A stretch of 64,000 bases of DNA from Comamonas granuli NBRC 101663 (GTDB lineage Bacteria; Pseudomonadota; Gammaproteobacteria; Burkholderiales; Burkholderiaceae_C). How positions within the stretch are numbered: position 1 is the stretch's first letter; each line of letters begins with the position of its first letter. The stretch covers positions 122,578 to 186,577 of the forward strand of contig NZ_BBJX01000009.1 of assembly GCF_000739995.1 (NCBI RefSeq). The letters run 5' to 3'. Shown here piece by piece: positions 31,806 to 40,597 of this stretch. The notes beneath the pieces were generated by a model, which was not told the DNA's origin, did no database searches, and saw only the letters and a list, made by a program, of their open reading frames with translations. The position numbers were made by a program, and so were the translations under genes.

Positions 31806-32735
31806 ATGGACATCTTGCTGCAACAGATCATCAACGGTCTGGTACTCGGCAGCATGTACGCCTTGATAGCCTTGGGCTACACCATGGTGTACGGCATCAT
31901 CCAACTGATCAACTTTGCCCACGGCGAAGTGCTCATGATCGGAGCGCTCACGAGCTGGACCTGCATTGGCCTGATGAAGGAAGCCATGCCCGATGCCCCC
32001 GGCTGGCTCATCCTGCTGCTGGCCGCCTTGATCGCCTGCATCGTCGCGGCCGCGCTCAACTACACGATTGAGAAAGTGGCCTACAAGCGCCTGCGCAACA
32101 GTCCGCGCCTGGCTCCGCTGATCACCGCCATCGGCATGTCGCTGCTGCTGCAGACGCTGGCCATGATCATCTGGAAGCCCAACTACAAGCCCTATCCCAC
32201 GCTGCTGCCCAGCACGCCGTTCTCCATCGGCGGGGCCTTCATCACGCCCACGCAGATCCTCATCCTGGGCATCACGGCGGTCTCGCTGGCGGCCATGGTG
32301 TACCTGGTGAACTACACCCGCCTGGGCCGCGCCATGCGCGCCACGGCCGAGAACCCGCGTGTGGCCGCCCTCATGGGCGTCAAGCCGGACATGGTGATCT
32401 CGGCGACCTTCATCATCGGCGCCGTGCTCGCGGCCATCGCCGGCATGATGTACGCCTCCAACTACGGCACGGCGCAGCACACCATGGGCTTCCTGCCCGG
32501 CCTCAAGGCCTTCACCGCCGCCGTGTTCGGCGGCATCGGCAACCTGGCCGGCGCCGTGATCGGCGGCATCCTGCTGGGCCTGATCGAAGCCATCGGCTCG
32601 GGCTACATCGGCTCGCTGACCGGCGGCGTGCTGGGCAGCCACTACACCGACATCTTTGCGTTCATCGTGCTCATCATCATCCTCACGCTGCGCCCCTCGG
32701 GTCTGCTGGGTGAGCGAGTGGCCGATCGCGCCTGA
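31806..32735 (+). CDS. livH: Branched-chain amino acid ABC transporter permease LivH
   Basis: 309-aa inner-membrane permease, first of four liv genes. About eight spans; marks are GSMYALIALGYTMVYGIIQLINFAHGEV (residues 15-42) and the cytoplasmic EAA-like loop RAMRATAENPRVAALMGV near 180. It partners LivM and is powered by LivG/LivF. Start MDILLQQIINGLVLG follows AAGGACATTTCTT. The periplasmic binding protein of the system is not encoded next to it in this window, so it must be elsewhere. Substrate class (branched-chain or other hydrophobic amino acids) is a family inference. Confidence 0.93.
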   Translation: MDILLQQIINGLVLGSMYALIALGYTMVYGIIQLINFAHGEVLMIGALTSWTCIGLMKEAMPDAPGWLILLLAALIACIVAAALNYTIEKVAYKRLRNSPRLAPLITAIGMSLLLQTLAMIIWKPNYKPYPTLLPSTPFSIGGAFITPTQILILGITAVSLAAMVYLVNYTRLGRAMRATAENPRVAALMGVKPDMVISATFIIGAVLAAIAGMMYASNYGTAQHTMGFLPGLKAFTAAVFGGIGNLAGAVIGGILLGLIEAIGSGYIGSLTGGVLGSHYTDIFAFIVLIIILTLRPSGLLGERVADRA

Positions 32736-32748
32736 GGAGAACCACACC

Positions 32749-33825
32749 ATGAAGAACCAAAAGATCCAGTGGATCCTGGGCGGCATTGCCCTGCTCGTGC
32801 TGCCCCTCGTGCTGCAGTATTTCGGCAACGCCTGGGTGCGCATCGCCGACCTGGCGCTGCTCTACGTCATGCTCGCCCTGGGCCTGAACATCGTCGTCGG
32901 CTACGCCGGCCTGCTCGACCTGGGCTATGTCGCCTTCTACGCCGTGGGCGCCTACATGTTCGGCCTGCTGGCCTCGCCTCACCTGACGGACAACTTCGCC
33001 TGGTTTGCCGCCACCTTCCCCGACGGGATGCACATCTCGCTGTGGCTGGTGATTCCGCTGGCGCTGGTGCTGGCGGCCTGCACCGGCGTGCTGCTGGGCA
33101 TTCCGGTGCTCAAGCTGCGTGGTGACTACCTGGCCATCGTGACGCTGGGCTTCGGCGAGATCATCCGCATCTTCATGAACAACCTGGACCACCCCGTCAA
33201 CCTGACCAACGGCCCCAAGGGCATTGGCCAGATCGACTCGGTGCGCGTCTTCGGCCTGGACCTGGGGCGGCGGCTGGAGCTGTTCGGCTACGACATCAAC
33301 TCCGTCACGCTGTACTACTACCTGTTCCTGGTGCTGGTGATCTTCACCATCATCATCTGCTACCGCCTGCAGGACTCGCGTATCGGCCGCGCCTGGATGG
33401 CCATCCGCGAGGACGAGATCGCCGCCAAGGCCATGGGCATCAACACGCGCAACATGAAGCTGCTGGCCTTCGGCATGGGCGCTTCGTTCGGCGGTGTGTC
33501 GGGCGCCATGTTCGGTGCCTTCCAGGGCTTCGTCTCGCCCGAGTCGTTCAGCCTGATGGAGTCGGTGATGATCGTCGCCATGGTGGTGCTGGGCGGTATC
33601 GGCCACCTGCCGGGCGTGATCCTGGGGGCCGTGCTGCTGTCGGCCCTGCCCGAGGTGCTGCGCTACGTGGCCGGCCCCTTGCAGGCCATGACCGACGGGC
33701 GCCTGGACGCCGCCATCCTGCGCCAGCTGCTCATCGCCCTGGCCATGATCATCGTCATGCTGCTGCGTCCGCGCGGCCTGTGGCCCTCGCCCGAGCACGG
33801 CAAGAGCCTGACGCAAAAGTCCTGA
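32749..33825 (+). CDS. livM: Branched-chain amino acid ABC transporter permease LivM
   Basis: 358-aa permease with about ten spans; begins MKNQKIQWILGGIALLVLPL. Marks are LALGLNIVVGYAGLLDLGYVAFYAVGAY near 45-72 and the EAA loop SRIGRAWMAIREDEIAAKAMGINTRNMKLLAF near 215-245. It ends LRPRGLWPSPEHGKSLTQKS. 13 bp after livH and 22 bp before livG, with AGGAGA before the start. Forms the membrane channel with LivH. Confidence 0.93.
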   Translation: MKNQKIQWILGGIALLVLPLVLQYFGNAWVRIADLALLYVMLALGLNIVVGYAGLLDLGYVAFYAVGAYMFGLLASPHLTDNFAWFAATFPDGMHISLWLVIPLALVLAACTGVLLGIPVLKLRGDYLAIVTLGFGEIIRIFMNNLDHPVNLTNGPKGIGQIDSVRVFGLDLGRRLELFGYDINSVTLYYYLFLVLVIFTIIICYRLQDSRIGRAWMAIREDEIAAKAMGINTRNMKLLAFGMGASFGGVSGAMFGAFQGFVSPESFSLMESVMIVAMVVLGGIGHLPGVILGAVLLSALPEVLRYVAGPLQAMTDGRLDAAILRQLLIALAMIIVMLLRPRGLWPSPEHGKSLTQKS

Positions 33826-33847
33826 GAACACCACCGAGAGTTTGAAC

Positions 33848-34630
33848 ATGGCAGAAAAAACCAACGATGTGGTGCTGAAGGTCGCCGGCATTTCCAAGCG
33901 CTTTGGCGGCCTGCAGGCCCTCTCCGACGTGGGCATCACCATCCAGCGCGGTCAGGTCTACGGCCTGATCGGGCCCAACGGCGCGGGCAAGACCACGTTC
34001 TTCAACGTGATCACGGGCCTGTACACCCCCGACAGCGGCAGCTTCGAGCTCGCCGGCCAGCCCTACGAGCCCACGGCCGTGCACCTGGTGGCCAAGGCCG
34101 GCATTGCGCGCACCTTCCAGAACATCCGCCTCTTTGCCGAGATGACGGCGCTGGAGAACGTGATGGTGGGGCGCCATATCCGCACGCATTCCGGCCTCAT
34201 GGGCGCGATCTTCCGCACCCAGGGCTTCAAGGCCGAGGAAGCCGCGATCGCCCAGCGCGCCCAGGAACTGCTCGACTACGTGGGCATCGGCAAGTTCGCC
34301 GACTACAAGGCGCGCACCCTGTCCTACGGCGACCAGCGCCGCCTGGAGATCGCCCGCGCCCTGGCCACGGACCCGCAGCTCATCGCGCTGGACGAGCCCG
34401 CCGCCGGCATGAACGCCACCGAGAAGGTGCAACTGCGCGAGCTGATCGACCGCATCCGCAACGACAACCGCACCATCCTGCTCATCGAGCACGATGTGAA
34501 GCTGGTGATGGGCCTGTGCGACCGCGTGACGGTGCTGGACTACGGCAAGCAGATCGCCGAAGGCACGCCTGCTGAAGTGCAGAAGAACGAAAAAGTGATT
34601 GAGGCCTATCTGGGCACCGGAGGACACTGA
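33848..34630 (+). CDS. livG: Branched-chain amino acid ABC transporter ATPase LivG
   Basis: 260-aa ABC ATPase. Walker A GPNGAGKTTFFN near 40-51, signature LSYGDQRRLEIARAL near 160, Walker B LIALDEPAAGMNATE near 180, and H-loop IEHDVKLVM near 212. The LivG-type signature (LSYGDQ rather than LSGGE) and the extra C-terminal KVIEAYLG tail are typical. Start at the ATG 33848 (MAEKTNDVVLKV). The stop lies 2 nt before the livF start. Confidence 0.93.
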   Translation: MAEKTNDVVLKVAGISKRFGGLQALSDVGITIQRGQVYGLIGPNGAGKTTFFNVITGLYTPDSGSFELAGQPYEPTAVHLVAKAGIARTFQNIRLFAEMTALENVMVGRHIRTHSGLMGAIFRTQGFKAEEAAIAQRAQELLDYVGIGKFADYKARTLSYGDQRRLEIARALATDPQLIALDEPAAGMNATEKVQLRELIDRIRNDNRTILLIEHDVKLVMGLCDRVTVLDYGKQIAEGTPAEVQKNEKVIEAYLGTGGH

Positions 34631-34632
34631 GC

Positions 34633-35358
34633 ATGGCCGAAAAAACCAACGTATTGCTGAAGGTCAAGGGCCTGAAGGTCGCCTACGGCGGCATCCAGGC
34701 CGTCAAGGGCGTGGACTTCGAGGTGCGCGAGGGCGAACTGGTCTCGCTGATCGGCTCCAACGGCGCGGGCAAGACCACCACCATGAAGGCCATCACCGGC
34801 ACCCTGGGCATGAACGATGGCGACATCGAATACCTGGGCAAGAGCATCCGCGGCCGCGGCGCCTGGGACCTGGTCAAGGAAGGCCTGGTCATGGTGCCCG
34901 AAGGACGCGGCGTGTTCGCGCGCATGACCATCACGGAAAACCTGCTCATGGGTGCCTACACGCGCAATGACCAGGCGGGCATCGCCGCCGACATCGAGAA
35001 GATGTTCACCATCTTCCCGCGCCTGCGCGAGCGCAAGGACCAGCTCGCCGGCACCATGTCGGGCGGCGAGCAGCAAATGCTGGCCATGGGCCGCGCGCTC
35101 ATGAGCCAGCCCAAGGTGCTGCTGCTCGACGAGCCCTCCATGGGCCTGTCGCCCATCATGGTGGACAAGATCTTCGAGGTGGTGCGCGACGTGTACCAGC
35201 TCGGCGTGACCGTCGTGCTGGTCGAGCAGAACGCCAGCCGCGCGCTGGCCCTGGCCGACCGCGGCTACGTCATGGAGTCCGGCCTGATCACCATGACCGG
35301 CGCGGGCCAGGACCTGCTGAGCGACCCCAAGGTGCGCGCCGCCTACCTGGGCGAGTGA
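34633..35358 (+). CDS. livF: Branched-chain amino acid ABC transporter ATPase LivF
   Basis: 241-aa ABC ATPase, partner of LivG. Walker A GSNGAGKTTTMKA near 36-48, signature MSGGEQQMLAMGRAL near 140, Walker B VLLLDEPSMGLSPIMVD near 158, and H-loop VEQNASRAL near 197. The protein begins MAEKTNVLLKV, almost the same opening as LivG, which suggests duplication of the leader codons. GGAGGA inside the end of livG (34619-34624) is its ribosome-binding site. Last gene of the liv set, followed by a strong terminator. Confidence 0.93.
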   Translation: MAEKTNVLLKVKGLKVAYGGIQAVKGVDFEVREGELVSLIGSNGAGKTTTMKAITGTLGMNDGDIEYLGKSIRGRGAWDLVKEGLVMVPEGRGVFARMTITENLLMGAYTRNDQAGIAADIEKMFTIFPRLRERKDQLAGTMSGGEQQMLAMGRALMSQPKVLLLDEPSMGLSPIMVDKIFEVVRDVYQLGVTVVLVEQNASRALALADRGYVMESGLITMTGAGQDLLSDPKVRAAYLGE

Positions 35359-35381
35359 TACGCTCTCGCCCCTTGCGCAGC

Positions 35382-35412
35382 AAGGCACCGCAAGGCGGTG
35401 CCTTGTCGTTTC
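35382..35412 (+). terminator. Terminator of the liv operon
   Basis: A perfect 9-bp stem AAGGCACCG / CGGTGCCTT (35382-35390 and 35396-35404) with a CAAGG loop, followed by GTCGTTTCT. It starts 24 nt after the livF stop. The T-tract is broken, but stem strength and position fit an intrinsic terminator. Confidence 0.75.
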
Positions 35413-35434
35413 TGCCTGCCGCTGCCTGATCGCC

Positions 35435-35806
35435 ATGCACGTCCTGCAAACCCTCCAATCCCTGCCCGTCGGTCTGCAAACCGTGCTGCTGCTGGTGGCC
35501 AGCAATGTGTTCATGACCATTGCCTGGTATGGCCACCTGAAGAACCTGGCCACCGCGCCCTGGTACATCGCCGCCCTGGCGAGCTGGGGCATTGCCCTGT
35601 TCGAGTACCTGCTGCAGGTGCCCGCCAACCGCATCGGCTTCACGCAATTCGACGTGGGGCAGCTCAAGATCCTGCAGGAGGTCATCACCCTGTCGGTCTT
35701 CGTGCCTTTTGCCGTGCTCTACCTGGGGCAGCCGCTCAAATGGGACTATTTGTGGGCCGGCCTGTGCATGGTGGGGGCGGTGTACTTCATTTTCCGCGGG
35801 GGCTGA
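35435..35806 (+). CDS. DUF486 / DMT family small membrane protein
   Basis: 123-aa inner-membrane protein with four spans, resembling half of a drug/metabolite transporter. DUF486 marks are SNVFMTIAWYGHLKNL near 24-40, WGIALFEYLLQVPANRIGF near 50-68, and LKILQEVITLSVFVPFAVLYLGQPLKWDYLWAG near 75-108 (position given). Function unknown. ATG at 35435 with no strong Shine-Dalgarno. Monocistronic: the liv terminator is before it and 116 bp separate it from the phosphate genes. Confidence 0.85.
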   Translation: MHVLQTLQSLPVGLQTVLLLVASNVFMTIAWYGHLKNLATAPWYIAALASWGIALFEYLLQVPANRIGFTQFDVGQLKILQEVITLSVFVPFAVLYLGQPLKWDYLWAGLCMVGAVYFIFRGG

Positions 35807-35922
35807 GCGCCTGCGGGCGGCGGCCCGGTTAAACTCTGCGGTCTGCCGCCGTGTTCACACAATGATGCAATTGCGGCATACCCCGACCCTACTCCCCACG
35901 ACTACCCCGACTTGGAGCCCTC

Positions 35923-36570
35923 ATGCTGTTTGGCAAGCTGTTGCCGCGCGAAGGCAATTTTTTCGATATGTTCAACCAGCACGCCGAGCGCATCGTCGAA
36001 GCGGCGCGTGCCTTCTCGCAGCTGGTGGCCAATTACAACGATCTGCACCTGCGCGAGAAATACGCCCAGGACGTGGACAACGCCGAGCGCGCGGCCGACC
36101 GTGTCACGCACGACATCAACAAGGCGGTGCACAAGACCTTCATCACGCCCATAGACCGTGAGCAGATCCATTCGCTGATCAACACCATGGACGATGTGGC
36201 CGACCTGTTCCAGGACTCGGCCGAGACCATGAGCCTGTACGACGTGCGCTACATGACGGACGAGATCACGCGCCTGACGGACCTGAGCGTCAAGAGCTGC
36301 GAGCGTCTGCAGGACGCCGTCCGGCTGCTCAACAAGCTGGCCGACCCGGCCAGTGCCGAGGCCGCGCTCAAGACCTGCGAGGAGATCGACAAGCTCGAAG
36401 GCGACGCCGACCGCGTGCTGCGCAGCGCCATGAGCAAGCTGTTCCGCGAGGATGTGGACGTGCGCGAGCTCATCAAGCTCAAGGCCATCTACGAGCTGCT
36501 CGAGACCATCACCGACAAGTGCGAGGATGTGGCCAATCTGATCGAGGGCATCGTCCTCGAGAACTCCTGA
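35923..36570 (+). CDS. DUF47 (PhoU-like) phosphate transport accessory protein
   Basis: 215-aa all-helical PhoU-like protein (TIGR00153 type). Marks are LPREGNFFDMFNQHAERIVEAA at the start, TPIDREQIHSLINTMDDVADLFQDSAE near 75-102, and the Glu/Asp-rich pair DKLEGDADRVLRSAM near 158, where PhoU relatives bind metal clusters. It lies 24 bp before pit and is thought to regulate low-affinity phosphate uptake. A TTAAACT element at 35828-35834 could be the -10 region of this pair. Confidence 0.9.
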   Translation: MLFGKLLPREGNFFDMFNQHAERIVEAARAFSQLVANYNDLHLREKYAQDVDNAERAADRVTHDINKAVHKTFITPIDREQIHSLINTMDDVADLFQDSAETMSLYDVRYMTDEITRLTDLSVKSCERLQDAVRLLNKLADPASAEAALKTCEEIDKLEGDADRVLRSAMSKLFREDVDVRELIKLKAIYELLETITDKCEDVANLIEGIVLENS

Positions 36571-36594
36571 CCCCCTGGCGCAAGCGGTCCCCCC

Positions 36595-37605
36595 ATGGAA
36601 ACCGTTCCTTCCGCCCTCTGGGTCGTCATCCTCCTGGTCGCGCTGGCCGTGCTGTTCGACTTCATGAACGGCTTCCACGACGCGGCCAACTCCATCGCCA
36701 CCGTCGTCTCCACCGGCGTGCTGCGCCCAGGCCAGGCCGTGGTCTTCGCCGCGTTCTTCAATTTCGTCGCCATCTTCATCTTCCACCTGAGCGTGGCGGC
36801 GACCATCGGCAAGGGCATCGTGGACCCGGGTGTGGTCGATACGCACGTGGTGTTCGGCGCGCTGGTGGGGGCCATCACCTGGAACGTCATCACCTGGTAC
36901 TACGGCATCCCCAGCAGCTCCTCGCATGCGCTCATCGGCGGCATCGTGGGGGCCGTGATCGCCAAGGCGGGGGCCGGCGCCCTCGTGGCCAAGGGCATTC
37001 TCAAGACCGTGGCCTTCATCTTCGTCTCGCCGCTGCTGGGCTTTCTGCTCGGCTCGCTGATGATGGTGGCGGTGGCCTGGCTGTTCCGGCGCACGCGCCC
37101 CAGCAGCGTGGACCGCTGGTTCCGGCGCCTGCAACTGCTCTCGGCCGGCGCCTACAGCCTGGGCCATGGCGGCAACGATGCGCAAAAGACCATAGGCATC
37201 ATCTGGCTACTGCTCGTCGCCACGGGCTACACCTCGGCTGCGGACTCCGCGCCGCCCACCTGGACCATCGTCGTGTGCTATGCGGCCATCGGCCTGGGCA
37301 CCATGTTCGGCGGCTGGCGCATCGTCAAGACCATGGGGCAGAAGATCACCAAGCTCAAGCCCGTGGGCGGCTTCTGCGCCGAGACGGGCGGCGCCCTGAC
37401 GCTGTTCATGGCCACCCTGCTGGGGATTCCGGTGTCCACCACGCACACCATCACCGGCGCCATCGTCGGCGTGGGCTCCACGCAGCGCGCCAGCGCCGTG
37501 CGCTGGGGCGTGGCCGGCAACATCGTCTGGGCGTGGATCCTCACCATCCCGGCCAGCGCCTTCGTCGCGGCAGTGGCCTACTGGGTGAGCCTGCAGATGT
37601 ACTGA
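36595..37605 (+). CDS. pit: Inorganic phosphate transporter, PiT family
   Basis: 336-aa secondary transporter, probably metal-phosphate/H+ symport. Two inverted PiT signatures are visible: FDFMNGFHDAANSIATVVSTG near 20-41 and GAYSLGHGGNDAQKTIGIIW near 185-204, plus GIPVSTTHTITGAIVGVG near 280. About nine spans. Start METVPSALWVVILLVALAVLF. Follows the DUF47 gene by 24 bp as an operon. No Pho-box-like sequence is apparent upstream, consistent with constitutive low-affinity uptake. Confidence 0.93.
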   Translation: METVPSALWVVILLVALAVLFDFMNGFHDAANSIATVVSTGVLRPGQAVVFAAFFNFVAIFIFHLSVAATIGKGIVDPGVVDTHVVFGALVGAITWNVITWYYGIPSSSSHALIGGIVGAVIAKAGAGALVAKGILKTVAFIFVSPLLGFLLGSLMMVAVAWLFRRTRPSSVDRWFRRLQLLSAGAYSLGHGGNDAQKTIGIIWLLLVATGYTSAADSAPPTWTIVVCYAAIGLGTMFGGWRIVKTMGQKITKLKPVGGFCAETGGALTLFMATLLGIPVSTTHTITGAIVGVGSTQRASAVRWGVAGNIVWAWILTIPASAFVAAVAYWVSLQMY

Positions 37606-37697
37606 GGAGCAGCCCCTGCGCGCCGGGTGGCAGGCCCCGCGTCTTTCCGGGCGCGCGGGCCTTTGCCGTACCAGGTGCGGGCGCTCGCTTCTGCTTC

Positions 37698-37748
37698 TCT
37701 TTCTATAGCTGACAGCGCTTGCCCCGCAAGCGCTGGAGCCCGATTTCA
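37698..37748 (+). repeat. Dispersed repeat, copy 7 (intergenic, perfect 10-bp stem)
   Basis: CTATAGCTGACAGCGCTTGC, loop CCC, GCAAGCGCTGGAGCCCGATT. Stem arms are 37713-37722 and 37726-37735. Its right end reaches the TGA of the convergent TM2 gene (37746-37748). It can act as a hairpin between the pit and TM2 transcripts. Confidence 0.85.
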
Positions 37749-38192
37749 CTGAGAAATCTTGCGCGCTTCCTCGATCTGGTATTCGAAGTAGCGCTGGAAG
37801 CTGAAGGCCAGGCTGGCCATGAGCACCCCGGCGCCCACCATCAGCGCCGCAACGATGGCGGCGATGGTGAACCAGTTCGTCCGGCCGGCGGCGGCCTCGC
37901 TGTCTGCGGCGGGGTTGTAGCGCGCATTCCAGCGCTCGGGCGGCGTGAGGGCGTAGAGGATGGCGCGCAGCGCGCAGCCGGCGATGGTGAAGCCCAGCAG
38001 CGGGATCAGCAGCCAGCTCCAATGGTCGTCCACGCCGAACTGCTGTACGCGCTCGATGCCGTACACGCCCAGCGCCGTGGGCAGGGGCAGCAGCCAGCCC
38101 AGCGGGTCGGTCAGGCCGTGCAGGTAGAAGCGGTGCAGGCCCAGTGGGCCGCCGAGAAAGGCCAGCCAGGTGGCCAGGGTCTTGTTTTTCAT
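37746..38192 (-). CDS. TM2-domain membrane protein
   Basis: 148-aa protein with a TM2 domain at about residues 1-60: [26 protein letters not shown], where GGxxGxHRFYLG is the hallmark. Further spans follow near 65-90 and 115-140. The C-terminus ends [17 protein letters not shown]. Function unknown. Start at 38192 puts the TM2 motif at the N-terminus; 60 upstream in-frame codons are rejected as they overlap the rpsP promoter. Divergent from rpsP (194 bp between starts). Confidence 0.85.
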   Translation of the reverse strand: MKNKTLATWLAFLGGPLGLHRFYLHGLTDPLGWLLPLPTALGVYGIERVQQFGVDDHWSWLLIPLLGFTIAGCALRAILYALTPPERWNARYNPAADSEAAAGRTNWFTIAAIVAALMVGAGVLMASLAFSFQRYFEYQIEEARKISQ

Positions 38193-38278
38193 GCGCCCAT
38201 TATTGGGGCTGGACGCCTTCGGTGGCGCTCCGAGGTCTTTGTCCCGGCAGGAGCTGCCGCAGGCAGGAGAAAGAAAGA

Positions 38279-38284
38279 TATAAT
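38279..38284 (+). promoter_or_regulatory. -10 box for the rpsP transcript
   Basis: Consensus TATAAT followed by CGGCGGCTTTGC. The spacing predicts a start near 38289-38291 and a leader of about 97 nt before the rpsP ATG. No good -35 is seen 16-18 nt upstream. The TATAATC-N3-GGCTTT arrangement recurs before rplS. Confidence 0.6.
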
Positions 38285-38386
38285 CGGCGGCTTTGCAGCG
38301 TGTCGCTGGCCGGGTGGCCATGTCGCGTGTCTCAAACGCCGCAAAAAACCTGCAGCAATTGCTGTCAACCACCCGAAGGATTGATC

Positions 38387-38641
38387 ATGGTCGTGATTCG
38401 ACTCTCCCGCGGCGGCGCCAAGGCCCGTCCGTTCTACAACATCGTCGTGGCCGACAAGCGCGTGCGCCGCGATGGCCGTTTCATCGAGCGCCTGGGCTTC
38501 TACAACCCCCTGGCCAAGGGCAACGAGGAAGGCCTGCGCATCGCCCAGGACCGCCTGAGCTACTGGCAAGGCGTGGGCGCCCAGGCTTCTCCCACCGTGG
38601 AGCGCCTGATCAAGGTGGCTGCCAAGAAGATCGCCGCCTAA
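38387..38641 (+). CDS. rpsP: 30S ribosomal protein bS16
   Basis: 84-aa small-subunit protein, standard length. Begins [20 protein letters not shown], with the family block [21 protein letters not shown] and [25 protein letters not shown] at 38376-38380 serves the ATG at 38387. First gene of rpsP-rimM-trmD-rplS. A Rho-independent terminator follows before rimM, so bS16 can be made in excess of RimM and TrmD. Confidence 0.97.
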   Translation: MVVIRLSRGGAKARPFYNIVVADKRVRRDGRFIERLGFYNPLAKGNEEGLRIAQDRLSYWQGVGAQASPTVERLIKVAAKKIAA

Positions 38642-38664
38642 GCCTCCCGGGCTGCGGCCAATGC

Positions 38665-38704
38665 GGGTTGCGTCGCTGCATGGCTGACGCAGCCCGTTTT
38701 TTTT
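38665..38704 (+). terminator. Intrinsic terminator between rpsP and rimM
   Basis: Stem GGGTTGCGTC (38665-38674) with GACGCAGCCC (38686-38695), one G-U pair, an 11-nt loop, then G and eight Ts (38697-38704). It begins 24 nt after the rpsP stop and ends 12 nt before the rimM ATG. It should strongly reduce read-through into rimM-trmD. Confidence 0.8.
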
Positions 38705-38715
38705 ATTCCCCATCC

Positions 38716-39285
38716 ATGACCACTGCCTTGCAGCTTTCTCCTGCCGAACTGCCGGCCGATGCCGTCGAGCTTGCGCGCATCGGCGATGCCTGGGGCGTCA
38801 AGGGCTGGTTCCACGTCGTGCCCCACAGCGCCCAGCCGCAGGCGCTGCGCACTGCGCGGCGCTGGTTTCTGCAGCCTGCGGAGCGCGGCGCGCGCACCTT
38901 CAGCGGCACCGTGCAACTGGCCATCACCCAGGTGCGCGAGCACGCGGGCGGCCTGGTGGCCTGCGCCCAGGACGTGGCGGACCGCAACGCCGCCGAGCTG
39001 CTGCGCGGCGCGCGGGTATTCCTCGCGCGCGCCGACTTCCCGCCCGCGCAGGACGGCGAGTATTACTGGGTGGATTTGATCGGCCTGCAGGTTGTCAACC
39101 GCGAGGGCGTGCCGCTCGGGCAGGTGCGCGACCTGCTGGCCACCGGCCCGCAGACCACGCTGGTGCTGGAGTACGAAGAGGGCGGCAAGCCGCGCGAGCG
39201 CCTGATTCCCTTCGTCTCCGCGTTTGTCGACCAGGTGGACCTGGCGGGCCGCCGCATCACGGTGGACTGGCAGCCCGATTACTGA
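38716..39285 (+). CDS. rimM: 16S rRNA processing protein RimM
   Basis: 189-aa 30S maturation factor that binds uS19 and helps assemble the 30S head. N-terminal beta-barrel with ELARIGDAWGVKGWFHVVPHS near residues 20-40 (the GxxGxxGW motif as GDAWGVKGW). PRC-barrel C-terminal domain with EYYWVDLIGLQVVNREGVPLGQV near 118-140 and RLIPFVSAFVDQVDLAGRRITVDW at the end. The start at 38716 lies 12 nt after the T-tract. trmD starts 12 nt downstream. Confidence 0.95.
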   Translation: MTTALQLSPAELPADAVELARIGDAWGVKGWFHVVPHSAQPQALRTARRWFLQPAERGARTFSGTVQLAITQVREHAGGLVACAQDVADRNAAELLRGARVFLARADFPPAQDGEYYWVDLIGLQVVNREGVPLGQVRDLLATGPQTTLVLEYEEGGKPRERLIPFVSAFVDQVDLAGRRITVDWQPDY

Positions 39286-39297
39286 GGCAGGGCCACC

Positions 39298-40068
39298 ATG
39301 CGGTTTGACGTCATCACCCTGTTCCCCGAGCTGTTCGGCCCGTTCCTGCAGAGCGGGGTGACGCGCCGGGCCTTCGGTTCGGGCCTGGTGGACGTGCACC
39401 TGTGGAACCCACGCGACCATGCCCAGGGCAATTACCGGCGGGTGGACGACCGGCCCTTCGGCGGCGGCCCCGGCATGGTGATGCTGGCCGAGCCGCTGGC
39501 GCGCTGCCTGGCCGCCATCCGCAACGCGCGCGCCGAGCCGCCGGCGGCGCAGGCGCCGGTGGTGCTGTTCTCGCCCATCGGCGAGCCGCTGCACCACGCG
39601 GCCGTGCAGCGCTGGGCCGCCAGCAGCGGCGCCATCCTGCTGTGCGGGCGCTACGAGGGCATAGACCAGCGCTTCATCGAGGCGCATGTGGATGTGCAGA
39701 TCAGCCTGGGGGACTTCGTGCTCTCGGGCGGCGAGATCGCCGCGCTGGCGCTGCTCGACGCCGTGGCGCGCCTGCAGCCCGGCGTGCTGGGCGACGAGGG
39801 CAGCCACCAGTTCGACAGCTTCAACCCGCAGCTCGACGGTCTGCTCGACTGCCCGCACTACACCCGCCCGGAAGTCTGGGAGGGGCGCAGCGTGCCCGCG
39901 GCGCTGCTCTCGGGCCACCATGCGCAGATCGAGCAGTGGCGCCGCGCCCAGCGCCTGCAGACCACGGCGCGCCACCGCCCGGACCTGATCGCCCAGGCGC
40001 GCGCCAGCGGCAGGCTCACGGCGCAGGATGAGAAAGCCCTCGCGGATCTGGACAAGAAACCGTTATAA
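39298..40068 (+). CDS. trmD: tRNA (guanine37-N1) methyltransferase
   Basis: 256-aa SPOUT-class enzyme that makes m1G37 and prevents +1 frameshifting. Begins [20 protein letters not shown]. Marks are [16 protein letters not shown] near 50, the trefoil-knot SAM site [19 protein letters not shown] near 115, [21 protein letters not shown] near 140, and [10 protein letters not shown] near 185. 12 bp after rimM. The stop codon overlaps the TATAAT element of the next gene. Confidence 0.97.
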   Translation: MRFDVITLFPELFGPFLQSGVTRRAFGSGLVDVHLWNPRDHAQGNYRRVDDRPFGGGPGMVMLAEPLARCLAAIRNARAEPPAAQAPVVLFSPIGEPLHHAAVQRWAASSGAILLCGRYEGIDQRFIEAHVDVQISLGDFVLSGGEIAALALLDAVARLQPGVLGDEGSHQFDSFNPQLDGLLDCPHYTRPEVWEGRSVPAALLSGHHAQIEQWRRAQRLQTTARHRPDLIAQARASGRLTAQDEKALADLDKKPL

Positions 40069-40069
40069 T
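40064..40069 (+). promoter_or_regulatory. -10 box for a separate rplS transcript
   Basis: TATAAT (40064-40069) overlaps the trmD stop and is followed by CAAAGGCTTTTC, the same layout as at rpsP. It predicts a leader of about 105 nt before rplS. With the terminator after rpsP, it would let both ribosomal proteins be expressed independently of rimM-trmD. No strong -35 is visible. Confidence 0.55.
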
Positions 40070-40180
40070 CAAAGGCTTTTCGATCCTCTGCCCGGCCGCT
40101 TTGCGCACACCGCAGCGAAGCACAGATGTCAATCCCGACACAGCCAATCATGGCGCGGACACGATCGCAAGGATGCAAGC

Positions 40181-40567
40181 ATGAATCTGATCCAGACCCT
40201 CGAAGCGGAAGAAATCGCCCGCCTCGGCAAGAACATCCCTGATTTTTCGCCTGGCGACACGGTGATCGTGAGCGTCAACGTGGTGGAAGGCACGCGCAAG
40301 CGCGTGCAGGCCTACGAAGGCGTGGTCATCGCCAAGCGCAACCGCGGCATCAACAGCGCCTTCACGGTGCGCAAGATCTCCAGCGGCGAAGGCGTGGAGC
40401 GTACCTTCCAGACCTACAGCCCCCTGATCGCCAAGATCGAGGTCAAGCGCCGCGGTGACGTGCGCCGCGCCAAGCTGTACTACCTGCGCGAGCGCAGCGG
40501 CAAGTCGGCCCGCATCAAGGAAAAGCTGCCTTCCCGCGTCAAGACCACGGAAGGCGCGGCAGAATAA
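40181..40567 (+). CDS. rplS: 50S ribosomal protein bL19
   Basis: 128-aa large-subunit protein at the 30S-50S interface. Begins [20 protein letters not shown]; family marks are [30 protein letters not shown] (positions 24-53) and [41 protein letters not shown] lies 7-11 nt before the ATG. A 112-bp gap separates it from trmD and may hold its own promoter and leader. Confidence 0.97.
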   Translation: MNLIQTLEAEEIARLGKNIPDFSPGDTVIVSVNVVEGTRKRVQAYEGVVIAKRNRGINSAFTVRKISSGEGVERTFQTYSPLIAKIEVKRRGDVRRAKLYYLRERSGKSARIKEKLPSRVKTTEGAAE

Positions 40568-40597
40568 GGCCTCGCCTGCTTCTGTACGCCCGCCACC

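Noticed and set aside
35807..35922. A Pho box upstream of the DUF47-pit genes
   Set aside because: No CTGTCAT-like repeats with 11-bp phase were found; only a TTAAACT -10-like element.
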